From Bacteroidales bacterium (GTDB lineage Bacteria > Bacteroidota > Bacteroidia > Bacteroidales > Marinilabiliaceae): DNA of 34,547 nt. The position numbers were made by a program, and so were the translations under genes. The notes under the pieces were generated by a model, which saw only the letters and a list, made by a program, of their open reading frames with translations, searched no databases and was not told where the DNA came from. The DNA lies in NCBI GenBank assembly GCA_017539645.1, contig JAFYCM010000069.1:1-34547 (forward strand), read 5' to 3'. This document shows positions 1-7,739 of the stretch, piece by piece (position 1 is the stretch's first letter; every line of letters starts with the position of its first letter).

Positions 1-21
1 TTTCAATTTTTCATTTTCAAT
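1..21. repeat. Heptamer repeat (ATTGAAA type) at the 3' end of the restriction-modification gene
   Basis: Three 7-bp units, TTTCAAT, TTTTCAT, TTTCAAT, occupy 1-21; on the gene's strand these read ATTGAAA, ATGAAAA, ATTGAAA. They encode the last visible residues (KIENEKLK). The same heptamer is seen at 16174-16208, across another gene's stop codon. Confidence 0.6.
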
Positions 22-2727
22 TTTCTCGGGCCACACAAAATTGTTGTAGACAATATCCTTGCTGTATCTGTAGCGCATCTCCAATCTGCCGCACACCGCA
101 CGCATCCACGCCATGTGAACCGATGAGGTTAGCACACCAAAATGGTAAAGCGTGGCGGAAGGGATGAGTTGATTAGAATCTCCACAAATAATCTTTGACG
201 AAACATAACCAATAGGTAAATATTGCCTATTCTCTGATGAATGTCTAGGCACGAGCAAATAATGTCCATTTTCGGGTTGACGAATTTCGTCGAATAAAGT
301 TGCTATGTCGGCTTTCTTCTGTGTTGCTACTTTAGGACTTGCGAGTCTGAATTCTTTTACGGATTGAATGCGGCTATATATTTCGTGACAACTCTTTATT
401 TCAGAAGGGCTTGACCCTACTAGCCAAATACAATATCTTTTTTTGTTATTTATAAACTCTTCTGCACCTAAGAATGGTTTTATGAATTTTTCAGCCGAAG
501 GTTCTTTTTTTAGCAATGTTGATTTTTCTTCATCTGATAGAAATAGAAATCCGCCATCGGTTGGCTTATTTCCATATACCATTTGTGGTACGTCACTGAT
601 TGATTTCGAACGACTCTCAATGAAAACATTCGGTGCATCCAATAAATAGGCATTTATATTTGGGGCGTTTATGATTGTTCCATCGGCGTTGAAAATACGG
701 CGTTGTAGGGACGCACCGCGTGCGTCCGCATTTTTCGCGTTGGCGGACGCATTCAATGCGTCCCTACACGAAAAACCAACGATTACACAATGCACATGCG
801 CCTTTTGGTTCGATTCGCTGTCCCAACGAAATGTGCGCCAAGCAAAATCGATTTGTATTCCGAAACGTTCAAATAGCGGTCGCCATATAGCTGCCACTTG
901 TTCGCCTTGCGTAATTGAATTTGTGGAAACGAGGGCTGCACGTGTAGAAACGTTGTGTTCCGTGTCTGTAGAGACGCGGCGCGCCGCGTCTCTACAATAG
1001 GTTGCCATCAATTCAGCGGTTTTGTAATACCAACCAGCCACATAATCAATCTTGCCTGCCGTTTTGTATGGCTTGCCATTTTCGTCTACATATATCGATA
1101 GAATATCTTTTTTCTGTGATTCCGTTTGCAACGAATACCCCACAAACGGCGGATTACCAATGATATAATCATAATGATGCGCCGAGCCGTCGGTTTGGGT
1201 GGTGAAGCCTGCGAACAAATTTGCTTCTCCGTCTCCGGCAATGGGGCATGCCCCATTGTCAATAGGTAAAAGCGTACTCCAATCGGTGCGCAGGGCGTTG
1301 CCTTCCACTATGTATGCATTGGTCTTGAGTGGCAAGAAATTGAGGTTCATACCAAGAATTCTCTCTGTCTCCTCCATCATCTGGCTCTCGGCAATCCACA
1401 ACGCCGTCTTCGCCACCGTCACGGCAAAGTCGTTTATCTCTATGCCGTAGAATTGGCTGATTTTCACGTAGATAAAATCCTCAAAACCAATCACCTTTTC
1501 GCCTTTGTTGAGCGTAGAGATAACCTTGTTTTCAAGTCGGCGTAGCGATAAGTATGTCTCCGTCAGGAAGTTGCCGCTGCCGCAGGCTGGGTCGAGGAAT
1601 GTGAGCGAACCGAGTTTTTGCTGAAAATCAATCAATTGCTGTCGCAGAGACGTGGCGCGCCGCGTCTCTACAATCGATTGATATTCAGCATTCAAATCGT
1701 CCATAAATAGTGGGTCGATAACCTTATGAATGTTCTGAACGCTGGTGTAGTGCATACCGCCTTTGCGGCGAGTGTCGGGATTCAATGTCGATTCGAAAAC
1801 AGCGCCGAAGATGGTTGGCGAAATTTCCGACCAATTGAACGGTGCGCAGTGATTGCAAAGCACGTCTACAATCTCGTCCGTAAAATTCGGAATCTCAATA
1901 TTTTCAGCAGCAAACAGGCCACCGTTTACGTACGGGAATGGTTGCAATTTGGTGTCGTAGCGGTCGCGTTTGTCGAGCGGCGTGTCGAGGGCGCGAAAGA
2001 GTTTTATTATGCCGTCGCGAAGGTTGTCTATTGTGAACGAGCGTATGTAATCTTCAAAAGCCGTGCGCGTGGCGAAAAGTCCTGCGTCTTCGGCATATAG
2101 GCAGAATACCAATCTGACACACAGTATGTTAAGCGAGCGCAGACTCTGCTCGTCTTTAGGATTATAATATTGCTTAATTAGCGCGTCGTAGAGTTTTCCA
2201 ACCAGCACACCAGCTTGCAACGAGAGTTCCTCCTCGCGGCGCAGATAGTCGTGCTTTGCATCGGCAAGAAACTGCAGGCGATAATGCTCTTTTTCAAGGT
2301 CTTTCAGGAAGATTTGTTCGGGCTCAGAGCCTGGTTTCTCAAGGTCGTAGACAAGAAATTCTTGGAAGTTGCACACCACAATCCAGCGCGGCTTTTCCGA
2401 GGCTTTCATCTCGCTCACATAACGCTTGGCCTGCTCGTAGGGCGTAAGTTCCTCGCCATCGCTCTGCGCGTATTTTTTATGGAGGTCGATTTTTGCGCCT
2501 TTCTGCTCGATAAGCGTTTTGGTATCAGGGAGATACGCATCGATAAAGGAAGTGTGCGAGAGTTTTACGCGTTTCTCGAACTCGATGTATTTTGTAGGAT
2601 TCTCGATGCCTAAAACTTCGCTAAGTAACTGAATCCAAAAGCGTTGTGTCTCCTGCTTTTCGTCGCCTTTGTCTGCCCAGAATGCGGCAAACTCAGCGGC
2701 AGCAGCTTGTTGTTGCTGTGGTGTCAT
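1..2727 (-). CDS. MmeI-like (type IIL) single-chain restriction-modification enzyme, 3' end outside window
   Basis: Open from an ATG at 2727 to the window edge (909 codons, no stop yet); an in-frame TAA lies 15 nt upstream, so this is the first usable start. Likely combines endonuclease and adenine-N6 methyltransferase in one chain. Visible: a PD-(D/E)XK-like nuclease motif near the N terminus (D63, E74, K76, spacing D-x10-E-x-K, close to the D-x9-E-x-K of MmeI); methyltransferase motif I FLDPACGSGNF at residues 377-387; motif IV NPPF at 525-528; the C-terminal third would hold target recognition. MmeI relatives are about 900-950 residues, so little is missing. Oddities: palindromic repeats lie inside the frame at 704-768, 967-996, 1239-1258 and 1643-1672 without creating stops. 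No separate methylase or specificity gene is seen. Family call is confident; recognition sequence cannot be read. Confidence 0.88.
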   Translation of the reverse strand, partial: MTPQQQQAAAAEFAAFWADKGDEKQETQRFWIQLLSEVLGIENPTKYIEFEKRVKLSHTSFIDAYLPDTKTLIEQKGAKIDLHKKYAQSDGEELTPYEQAKRYVSEMKASEKPRWIVVCNFQEFLVYDLEKPGSEPEQIFLKDLEKEHYRLQFLADAKHDYLRREEELSLQAGVLVGKLYDALIKQYYNPKDEQSLRSLNILCVRLVFCLYAEDAGLFATRTAFEDYIRSFTIDNLRDGIIKLFRALDTPLDKRDRYDTKLQPFPYVNGGLFAAENIEIPNFTDEIVDVLCNHCAPFNWSEISPTIFGAVFESTLNPDTRRKGGMHYTSVQNIHKVIDPLFMDDLNAEYQSIVETRRATSLRQQLIDFQQKLGSLTFLDPACGSGNFLTETYLSLRRLENKVISTLNKGEKVIGFEDFIYVKISQFYGIEINDFAVTVAKTALWIAESQMMEETERILGMNLNFLPLKTNAYIVEGNALRTDWSTLLPIDNGACPIAGDGEANLFAGFTTQTDGSAHHYDYIIGNPPFVGYSLQTESQKKDILSIYVDENGKPYKTAGKIDYVAGWYYKTAELMATYCRDAARRVSTDTEHNVSTRAALVSTNSITQGEQVAAIWRPLFERFGIQIDFAWRTFRWDSESNQKAHVHCVIVGFSCRDALNASANAKNADARGASLQRRIFNADGTIINAPNINAYLLDAPNVFIESRSKSISDVPQMVYGNKPTDGGFLFLSDEEKSTLLKKEPSAEKFIKPFLGAEEFINNKKRYCIWLVGSSPSEIKSCHEIYSRIQSVKEFRLASPKVATQKKADIATLFDEIRQPENGHYLLVPRHSSENRQYLPIGYVSSKIICGDSNQLIPSATLYHFGVLTSSVHMAWMRAVCGRLEMRYRYSKDIVYNNFVWPEKIENEKLK
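704..768. repeat. 65-bp nested palindromic element inside the restriction-modification gene
   Basis: Outer arms 704-715 (TGTAGGGACGCA) and 757-768 are perfect 12-bp inverted repeats; inner arms 721-729 and 743-751 are a second perfect 9-bp pair. The arms could form a branched cruciform or RNA stem. The element is translated in the host gene as roughly residues 654-675, beginning CRDALNAS, with no stop codon. It resembles REP/MITE-type short palindromes. Confidence 0.85.
967..996. repeat. Perfect 30-bp palindrome, in-frame copy
   Basis: The half-site TGTAGAGACGCGGCG is followed directly by its exact reverse complement. Length 30 is a multiple of three and the element is codon-aligned in the minus-strand gene (residues 578-587, CRDAARRVST). 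A degenerate half copy (GTTTCTACA on the minus strand, about 943-951) lies next to it, suggesting a former tandem arrangement. Confidence 0.9.
1239..1258. repeat. Perfect 20-bp palindrome around GGGGCATGCCCC
   Basis: CAATGGGGCA is followed by its exact reverse complement. It is read through in the restriction-modification gene as part of DNGACPIA, between methyltransferase motifs I and IV. The sequence is unrelated to the GTAGAGACG/GTAGGGACG palindromes, so it would be a second element type in the same gene. Confidence 0.75.
1643..1672. repeat. Second copy of the 30-bp palindrome (three mismatches)
   Basis: Aligns over all 30 bp with the palindrome at 967-996, differing at 1643, 1645 and 1653. 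It sits just before methyltransferase motif I. Here the element is read in a different frame (giving VETRRATSL), so the same DNA is tolerated as coding sequence in two frames. Confidence 0.85.
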
Positions 2728-2767
2728 GGGAAAGTGGTTTTAGCGCATCGGCTACCAACCACTTCCC
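2728..2767 (-). promoter_or_regulatory. Leader hairpin abutting the restriction-modification start codon
   Basis: 2728-2739 (GGGAAAGTGGTT on plus) and 2757-2767 (AACCACTTCCC) are inverted repeats with one bulged base. In the minus-strand transcript the stem ends at the base directly before the AUG. Such a stem could hide the start region and limit translation. The pairing is seen; the regulatory role is inferred. Confidence 0.5.
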
Positions 2768-2777
2768 ATCGGGGCGT

Positions 2778-2796
2778 AAAAAAGGTGTGAACCTTT
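2778..2796 (-). terminator. Terminator-like hairpin upstream of the restriction-modification gene
   Basis: On the minus strand AAAGGT, loop TCAC, ACCTTT is followed by more T residues before ACG. The stem is short and AT-rich. It lies about 50 nt before the restriction-modification start, so it could end read-through from map or act as an attenuator. Confidence 0.35.
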
Positions 2797-2800
2797 CTAT

Positions 2801-2963
2801 CACGTTCAGGGAAAGCCTCGGAGCGAAACCCTATCCTACAACAGATTGGCCCACACCATACGGTGCGAGCACTAACCATAATTGTAGGATATTGTCCATG
2901 ACTTACCTGAACATTAGATTACCCGACTTTCAAAACGAGTTTCCGAGGCTTATTTTGAACGTG
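2801..2963. repeat. MITE-like element or structured RNA with 22-bp imperfect terminal inverted repeats
   Basis: 2801-2822 and 2942-2963 match as inverted repeats at 18 of 22 positions, including perfect blocks CACGTTCA and AAGCCTCGGA. A second perfect 10-bp pair, 2832-2841 (TATCCTACAA) and 2882-2891, is nested inside, and 2854-2857/2862-2865 can form a small apical stem. No clear target-site duplication and no transposase is seen. The remainder of the gap (2964-3067) is AT-rich and shows nothing I can name. It could be a MITE, an IS remnant or a folded RNA; I cannot decide from sequence alone. Confidence 0.5.
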
Positions 2964-3067
2964 AATAAATAGCTAATGCCTTATTATTAATATGTTATAC
3001 TAAATAGTAGTTTCTGGTTCTTGTAAATATTTATGTTCAACAATACGTTTATATATATTATCGAAAA

Positions 3068-3922
3068 CTAATGCGTAAGAATTTCGCAGCCATTCTCAGT
3101 CATGTGGAGCGTGTGCTCCCATTGAGCTGAGGGCAGGTGGTCGAGCGTGGTGACTGTCCAACCATCTTCGCGGCTAAAGTGAACCTCTTTGCGGCCCATG
3201 TTTATCATAGGTTCTATGGTGAACACCATGCCAGGCACGAGCATCATACCCGTCTTTGGGCGGCCGAAATGGCTAACTTCTGGCTCTTCGTGAAATTCCA
3301 AGCCTACGCCGTGGCCGCAGAGTTCGCGCACCACCGAGTAGCCATTCTTCTGCGCGTGGCACTGTATGGCAAATCCTATGTCGCCCACGAAACTATAAGG
3401 CTTAGCGGTCTCTATACCTATCTTCAAGCATTCGAGCGTAACGTCTACGAGGCGCTGCTTCTCGGGTGTAGTCTCACCACCAATGATGTACATACGCGAT
3501 GCATCGGAGAAGTATCCATTGTAAATAGTTGAAACATCGACGTTTACAATATCGCCTGGTTTGAGAATTGTCTTGGCGTTTGGAATGCCGTGGCAAACTA
3601 CATCGTTGATACTTATGCAGCTGTAGCGCGGATAGCCTTCGTAGTTGAGACAAGCCGAAACAGCACCATGGTCGGCAGTGAACTGTGCAATTTTGTCGTC
3701 GAGTTCGAGCGTCGACATGCCTTCGCGGATCTCCTTCTCCACCATATCGAGAATGCCAGTATTTATTACGCCAGAAGCGCGAATACCTTCAACTTGTTCG
3801 GGGGTCTTGATAAGTTTTCGGGTAGGTACGATATGCCCACTTTTCTGGGCTGCAAGAATTTTTTTGTCCATCTCGGTAAGTGGTTTCCCTTTCTCCACCG
3901 ACCAACGTTTTTTGAATATCAT
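3068..3922 (-). CDS. map: Type I methionine aminopeptidase
   Basis: Removes the initiator methionine from nascent cytosolic proteins. The 284-residue protein carries the full metal-binding set of the pita-bread fold: D129 (VNVDVS), D140 (YFSDASR), H204 (CGHGVG), E237 (FTIEPM) and E269 (WEHTL), with catalytic-site histidines H111 (VCHGIP) and H211. A lysine-rich N-terminal extension of about 35 residues precedes the catalytic domain. It starts 18 bp after the stop of the P-type ATPase gene on the same strand, so the two are probably co-transcribed. Nothing in the active site departs from the family. Confidence 0.96.
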   Translation of the reverse strand: MIFKKRWSVEKGKPLTEMDKKILAAQKSGHIVPTRKLIKTPEQVEGIRASGVINTGILDMVEKEIREGMSTLELDDKIAQFTADHGAVSACLNYEGYPRYSCISINDVVCHGIPNAKTILKPGDIVNVDVSTIYNGYFSDASRMYIIGGETTPEKQRLVDVTLECLKIGIETAKPYSFVGDIGFAIQCHAQKNGYSVVRELCGHGVGLEFHEEPEVSHFGRPKTGMMLVPGMVFTIEPMINMGRKEVHFSREDGWTVTTLDHLPSAQWEHTLHMTENGCEILTH

Positions 3923-3940
3923 ATTACTATTTGTTGTTGT

Positions 3941-6730
3941 TTATTTTTTTGATAGTTCCTCAGACGAAACGCTCTTCCTTTGGTGTCTCTTCCTCAGCCA
4001 AAGTATTAAGCGGAAGCTTTCGCCGAATACCAATGCTATTGATGTCACGCCAATGATTATCATCCAATCGGAGAATGATAGCGGAACAACATTGAAGAGT
4101 TTGCCGCCCAACGATACTATAAGTATCTGACCGAGCAAAATGGCTGCAGTAATTATGTGGAAAGCACTCGTTTTGTCGAGTCGCGAAAATACAGAGCAAG
4201 TCGTATGGAAAGCCTTCATATTGAAGAGTTGCCATAGCTGCGTGACTACGAAAATAGAGAAGAATATCGATGCCTCGTATGGCGTTAGCGTGCCGTTAGG
4301 ATTGTATGTGAAGAAGTGCATACGATAGCTACGCGTGAACACCTCGCTGAGGTCTAAAATGTCGTTGCACATGAAGTAGTGCAGTACCACCAACAGAAGG
4401 ATAACCACGATAGACGATGAGGTTAATATTCTATTGCGGATGCTTTTCGATAGTACATACGATTTGCCGTGGTGTGGTACTTCTTGCATCACCTCTGCTT
4501 CGGGCGGCAACGATACGAGTGCTACCGATGCAGCAATGTTCATAATCATATTTACCCAAAGCATCTGCGTGATGGTGAGTGGTATTTGCCCATTCGTAAT
4601 TATGCTGCCGAATATAACCACAAGTCCAGCAATGAGGTTTATTGATAGCTGGAAGAGGATAAATCGCTGAATGTTGCGGAAAAATGCACGACCGTGGAGC
4701 ACTGCGCGGTTGATGCTCTGGAACGAGTTGTCGAGTATGGTGATGTCGCTGGCTTGCTTAGCTACAGCCGAACCATTGCCCATCGACAGACCCACGGCAG
4801 CCGCCTTGAGAGCTGGAGCATCGTTGGTGCCATCGCCTGTTACGGCAACTACTTCGCCATGCTTCTGCAAAAGTTTCACAAGACGCAATTTATCCATTGG
4901 ACGAGCGCGCGACATAATCTTTATTCTCTTAGCGCATTCGTATGCATCTTCCTCATTCATAGCACTAAACTCAGAACCTGTGACGTGTACGTCGGTGGTG
5001 TCGTATTCGGCGAGAATGCTCGTCTGTCGACCAACTTCCAACGCAGTAGCAGGCGTATCGCCAGTAACTATTTTTATCTTGATGCCAGCGCTGAGACACT
5101 CTTTCACTGCATCGGAAACCTCGGGGCGAATTGGGTCTACAATTGCGGCAACGCCAAGCATTGTGAGTCCGTGCACCATCAGTTCGCCATTGTCGTCGAA
5201 GCATTTGGCATCGCGCTTCACTATTTTGTATGCAAATGCCAAAGTTCGCATTGCATGTAGTTGATATTCAAGAAGAATGAGCTCTATATGTTGGCGTAGA
5301 GATTTCTCGAAAGGAGCGGCGCCCTCTGGCACTTCAAAATATGCGCTCATACCTATGACAATTTCGGGCGCACCCTTCACAAGCAAAAGGTCGGTCGAAG
5401 GATTGTCGGTATGTACGACGGTGGCCATATATTTTTTCTCGGTCGAGAAGGCGCATTGTTCGAATATCTGAGTATTTGAACGAATGGTGCGATAGTCGAC
5501 GCATTGATCGATGAGCCAAATGAGCAGAGCGGCTTCTGTTGGATTGCCAATGGCGAATAGTCCCGAGTCGGTGATGTTGAGGTTGGCCGTAGAGTTCACC
5601 GCAATATTCTTGACTAAAGCGTCCCACGCGCGTTCGTTCTCCTTGAGGTTTTTGAAGTTTATGCTCGGAAGATATGTACTATTTACGCGCATTTGGTTGC
5701 GGGTGAGAGTGCCAGTTTTGTCCGTGCAGATGACGGTGACCGCGCCAATAGTCTCTCCTGCATGCATATTGCGTATTAGGTTCTGCGAGTCGAGCATCTG
5801 CCGCATATTTATAGTCAAACTCAGGTTGATGCCAAGTTGTAGACCTTCGGGAATCATCACCACAATTACAGTTACTGCCACCATCAACGTATCGATGATG
5901 TATTGAATGATTTCGGGAGGAGTATCGGCGTTGTGGCCGATGAAGAAGTTGATGACTCTACCTGCGCAGAACAGTATAGCTAATATGCAGCTAATTATGG
6001 TAATATGGCGCCCGATCCACAACAGTTGCTTCATAAGAGGTGCTTGGGTGTCGGTCTCTGTTTGAGCGCCATGGAACACTTTGCCATATTCGGTGTGGTC
6101 GCCAACCATAGTCACCTTCATAGTGCCGTGTCCGTCGGTGACGATAGAGCCGCGCAGCATACGGTCGCTGGGGTAGGTGGCATCCATATTGAACTTGCTC
6201 GAGTCGGTCGTTTTGCCTACGAGCAGTTCGCCCGTAAGTACACTCTCGTTTACGTGCATTGCCACCGATTCGAGCAAGATGCCATCGGCAGGCACTTCGT
6301 CGCCTACTTCGAGTATAACGACATCGCCCACAACAATGTCGTTGCGAGGTACGACGCTAAAGTTACCATTACGTAGCACCTTTACCGATTGCGCTTCGTC
6401 CTCTTTATTGAGCAGTTCAAAACGGTGTTTGGTGCGCATTTGAAGTATGAAACTTATGGTCGATGTTACCAAAACAACCAACAGAATACTAACAGGAGCG
6501 TAGAATACGCCACTCGTGCTGCTATTGGTGATGGTTTGATATATGGCTATAGCAAACGACAGAAGCATCATTACTAGCATCGTCAAAGAGAGCGGAGTCT
6601 TGAATTCCTTCAACAATATGCTATACGAACCCTTGTCGACAGGTGGTGCTATTATGTTGCTTCCAAACAATTTGCGGTTTTCCAGAACTTGTGTGTTGTT
6701 CAGGCCATCTATCTGTCTGCTTTGTTTCAT
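3941..6730 (-). CDS. P2-type cation-transporting P-type ATPase (calcium-pump-like)
   Basis: Membrane pump of 929 residues that uses ATP to move cations. Landmarks: actuator motif TGEL with E168; M4 motif IPEGLQLG (294-300 region); phosphorylation motif DKTGTLT with D337; KGAPE at 452-456; TGDGTNDAP at 631-639; about ten membrane segments, four in the C-terminal part. The domain order and length fit PMCA-type bacterial calcium ATPases. Two positions are unusual: the M4 PEGLP proline is Q298, and M6 reads WVNMIMN (725-731), with N731 where calcium pumps carry the ligand aspartate of WVNLIMD. The ion may therefore not be calcium. A TATCTTTG box lies about 20 bp upstream, and map follows in the same direction. 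Confidence 0.9.
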   Translation of the reverse strand: MKQSRQIDGLNNTQVLENRKLFGSNIIAPPVDKGSYSILLKEFKTPLSLTMLVMMLLSFAIAIYQTITNSSTSGVFYAPVSILLVVLVTSTISFILQMRTKHRFELLNKEDEAQSVKVLRNGNFSVVPRNDIVVGDVVILEVGDEVPADGILLESVAMHVNESVLTGELLVGKTTDSSKFNMDATYPSDRMLRGSIVTDGHGTMKVTMVGDHTEYGKVFHGAQTETDTQAPLMKQLLWIGRHITIISCILAILFCAGRVINFFIGHNADTPPEIIQYIIDTLMVAVTVIVVMIPEGLQLGINLSLTINMRQMLDSQNLIRNMHAGETIGAVTVICTDKTGTLTRNQMRVNSTYLPSINFKNLKENERAWDALVKNIAVNSTANLNITDSGLFAIGNPTEAALLIWLIDQCVDYRTIRSNTQIFEQCAFSTEKKYMATVVHTDNPSTDLLLVKGAPEIVIGMSAYFEVPEGAAPFEKSLRQHIELILLEYQLHAMRTLAFAYKIVKRDAKCFDDNGELMVHGLTMLGVAAIVDPIRPEVSDAVKECLSAGIKIKIVTGDTPATALEVGRQTSILAEYDTTDVHVTGSEFSAMNEEDAYECAKRIKIMSRARPMDKLRLVKLLQKHGEVVAVTGDGTNDAPALKAAAVGLSMGNGSAVAKQASDITILDNSFQSINRAVLHGRAFFRNIQRFILFQLSINLIAGLVVIFGSIITNGQIPLTITQMLWVNMIMNIAASVALVSLPPEAEVMQEVPHHGKSYVLSKSIRNRILTSSSIVVILLLVVLHYFMCNDILDLSEVFTRSYRMHFFTYNPNGTLTPYEASIFFSIFVVTQLWQLFNMKAFHTTCSVFSRLDKTSAFHIITAAILLGQILIVSLGGKLFNVVPLSFSDWMIIIGVTSIALVFGESFRLILWLRKRHQRKSVSSEELSKK

Positions 6731-6751
6731 AGTTTATCGCCTTTATGCGAG

Positions 6752-6759
6752 CAAAGATA
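6752..6759 (-). promoter_or_regulatory. Bacteroidetes -7 box (TATCTTTG) for the P-type ATPase/map unit
   Basis: On the minus strand TATCTTTG matches TAnnTTTG and lies about 22 bp before the ATPase ATG. No well-spaced TTG -33 element was identified. The divergent gap 6731-6961 also holds an imperfect palindrome CCAATAATTATTTGG at 6840-6854. Confidence 0.4.
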
Positions 6760-6961
6760 AACTACAATAGCTTATCTACTTTAGAATTGTTATACAAATT
6801 TATGGCTAAGTGCATAGTCGCCCTTTCTCGAATATTATTCCAATAATTATTTGGTAGAAATATTTGCGTACTCTAATTTTATAATCATTATTAATAATCG
6901 TTTCTGCGCATTATTGCTTTTGATTGGAAATTATCCGTAAACGTCTCTATGTAAAATATTT

Positions 6962-7504
6962 ATGTCGATAAAACCCTTCTTCTTATGCATTGTATATGCA
7001 GTGGCTTTTGCTCTTATTTCTAATAATTATGCTCATGCTCAAGAGTCTACCGAAACCACGCAGCGCCGTTTTTCGCCCGAAATTGGTGCGTTAGCCGAGG
7101 CTCAGTTGTGGTATACCAGTATTGAACTCACTGGCAACGTGCTCACTCCACGCAACAATGTGTTTGGTATAAATGTGGGCAGATCGATGTTTACCTATAA
7201 TGACGATTGCGTGGATGAGTACACTTTGAAATTTTGCTTGCACTATCGGCACTATTTCCCATTTGGCAAACGCAAACGTGTCGCTTTCTATCCCGATATT
7301 ATTATGGGTACTGAGTACGTATATAAAATGGTAATAGCTGTTGATACCGAAATTGATGACGATGACTACTTAGGCAAAGGCAACTTTGGACCTATGGGAA
7401 CTGTGCGTGCTGGTTTTGCCTTCAATTTGAAGCACGATTCACGACTGTTCCTTGGCTTGTCGTTTGTTCCAACGTTAGGTGTACATATCGGTTATGTACT
7501 TTAG
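6962..7504 (+). CDS. Predicted outer-membrane beta-barrel protein, unrecognised family
   Basis: 180 residues. A hydrophobic N-terminal signal peptide ends near AHAQ (residues 24-27). The mature part has alternating polar/hydrophobic segments rich in Tyr, Phe and Gly, such as YRHYFPFGKRKRVAFYPDII and RAGFAFNLKH, typical of small barrels with about eight strands, and no other hydrophobic helix. I do not recognise a named family. It stands alone between the divergent ATPase and the activase gene. Function unknown; periplasmic or outer-membrane location is inferred from the signal peptide and strand pattern. Confidence 0.65.
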   Translation: MSIKPFFLCIVYAVAFALISNNYAHAQESTETTQRRFSPEIGALAEAQLWYTSIELTGNVLTPRNNVFGINVGRSMFTYNDDCVDEYTLKFCLHYRHYFPFGKRKRVAFYPDIIMGTEYVYKMVIAVDTEIDDDDYLGKGNFGPMGTVRAGFAFNLKHDSRLFLGLSFVPTLGVHIGYVL

Positions 7505-7700
7505 ATCCAATAGTATGAGTACTAACAAAATCTGAATTTTTATGCAATTTGGGTTCGCTTAGAGATGGATGAAAATTGTAAAAACATTCCACGATGTGCT
7601 AAGTATGAGAATGAAGACGCGTAAGATTATAACGATTATATATTTCCACAAACCACCTTGTAATATAAGTACTCATAATTCGTAATTGAATTTTAATTGG

Positions 7701-7708
7701 TAATTTCG
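7701..7708 (+). promoter_or_regulatory. Possible -7 box (TAATTTCG) for the activase gene
   Basis: One mismatch to TAnnTTTG, 31 bp upstream of the ATG at 7740. It follows an AT-rich stretch containing ATTCGTAATT, also seen before other promoters in this window. The gap 7505-7739 additionally has a 10-bp inverted repeat, 7514-7523 (TATGAGTACT) and 7668-7677. Confidence 0.3.
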
Positions 7709-7739
7709 CGGCAAAATTGAAGGAAGAAACAACGATAAC

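Noticed and set aside
1-2727. Restriction-modification gene as a pseudogene because of its internal repeats
   Set aside because: The frame is open over 909 codons and nuclease and methyltransferase motifs are all present, so the gene is called intact within the window.
2801-2963. 6S RNA, tmRNA, RNase P RNA or riboswitch
   Set aside because: None of the sequence signatures of these RNAs could be found, and the internal loop is strongly asymmetric.
2646-2972. Plus-strand open frame spanning the restriction-modification start and the structured gap
   Set aside because: Overlaps the N terminus of a real gene in antisense and its 3' half is the inverted-repeat element; no protein-like features.
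7565-7624. 19-codon open frame (MDENCKNIPRCAKYENEDA) upstream of the activase gene
   Set aside because: Too short, without promoter box or homology that I recognise.
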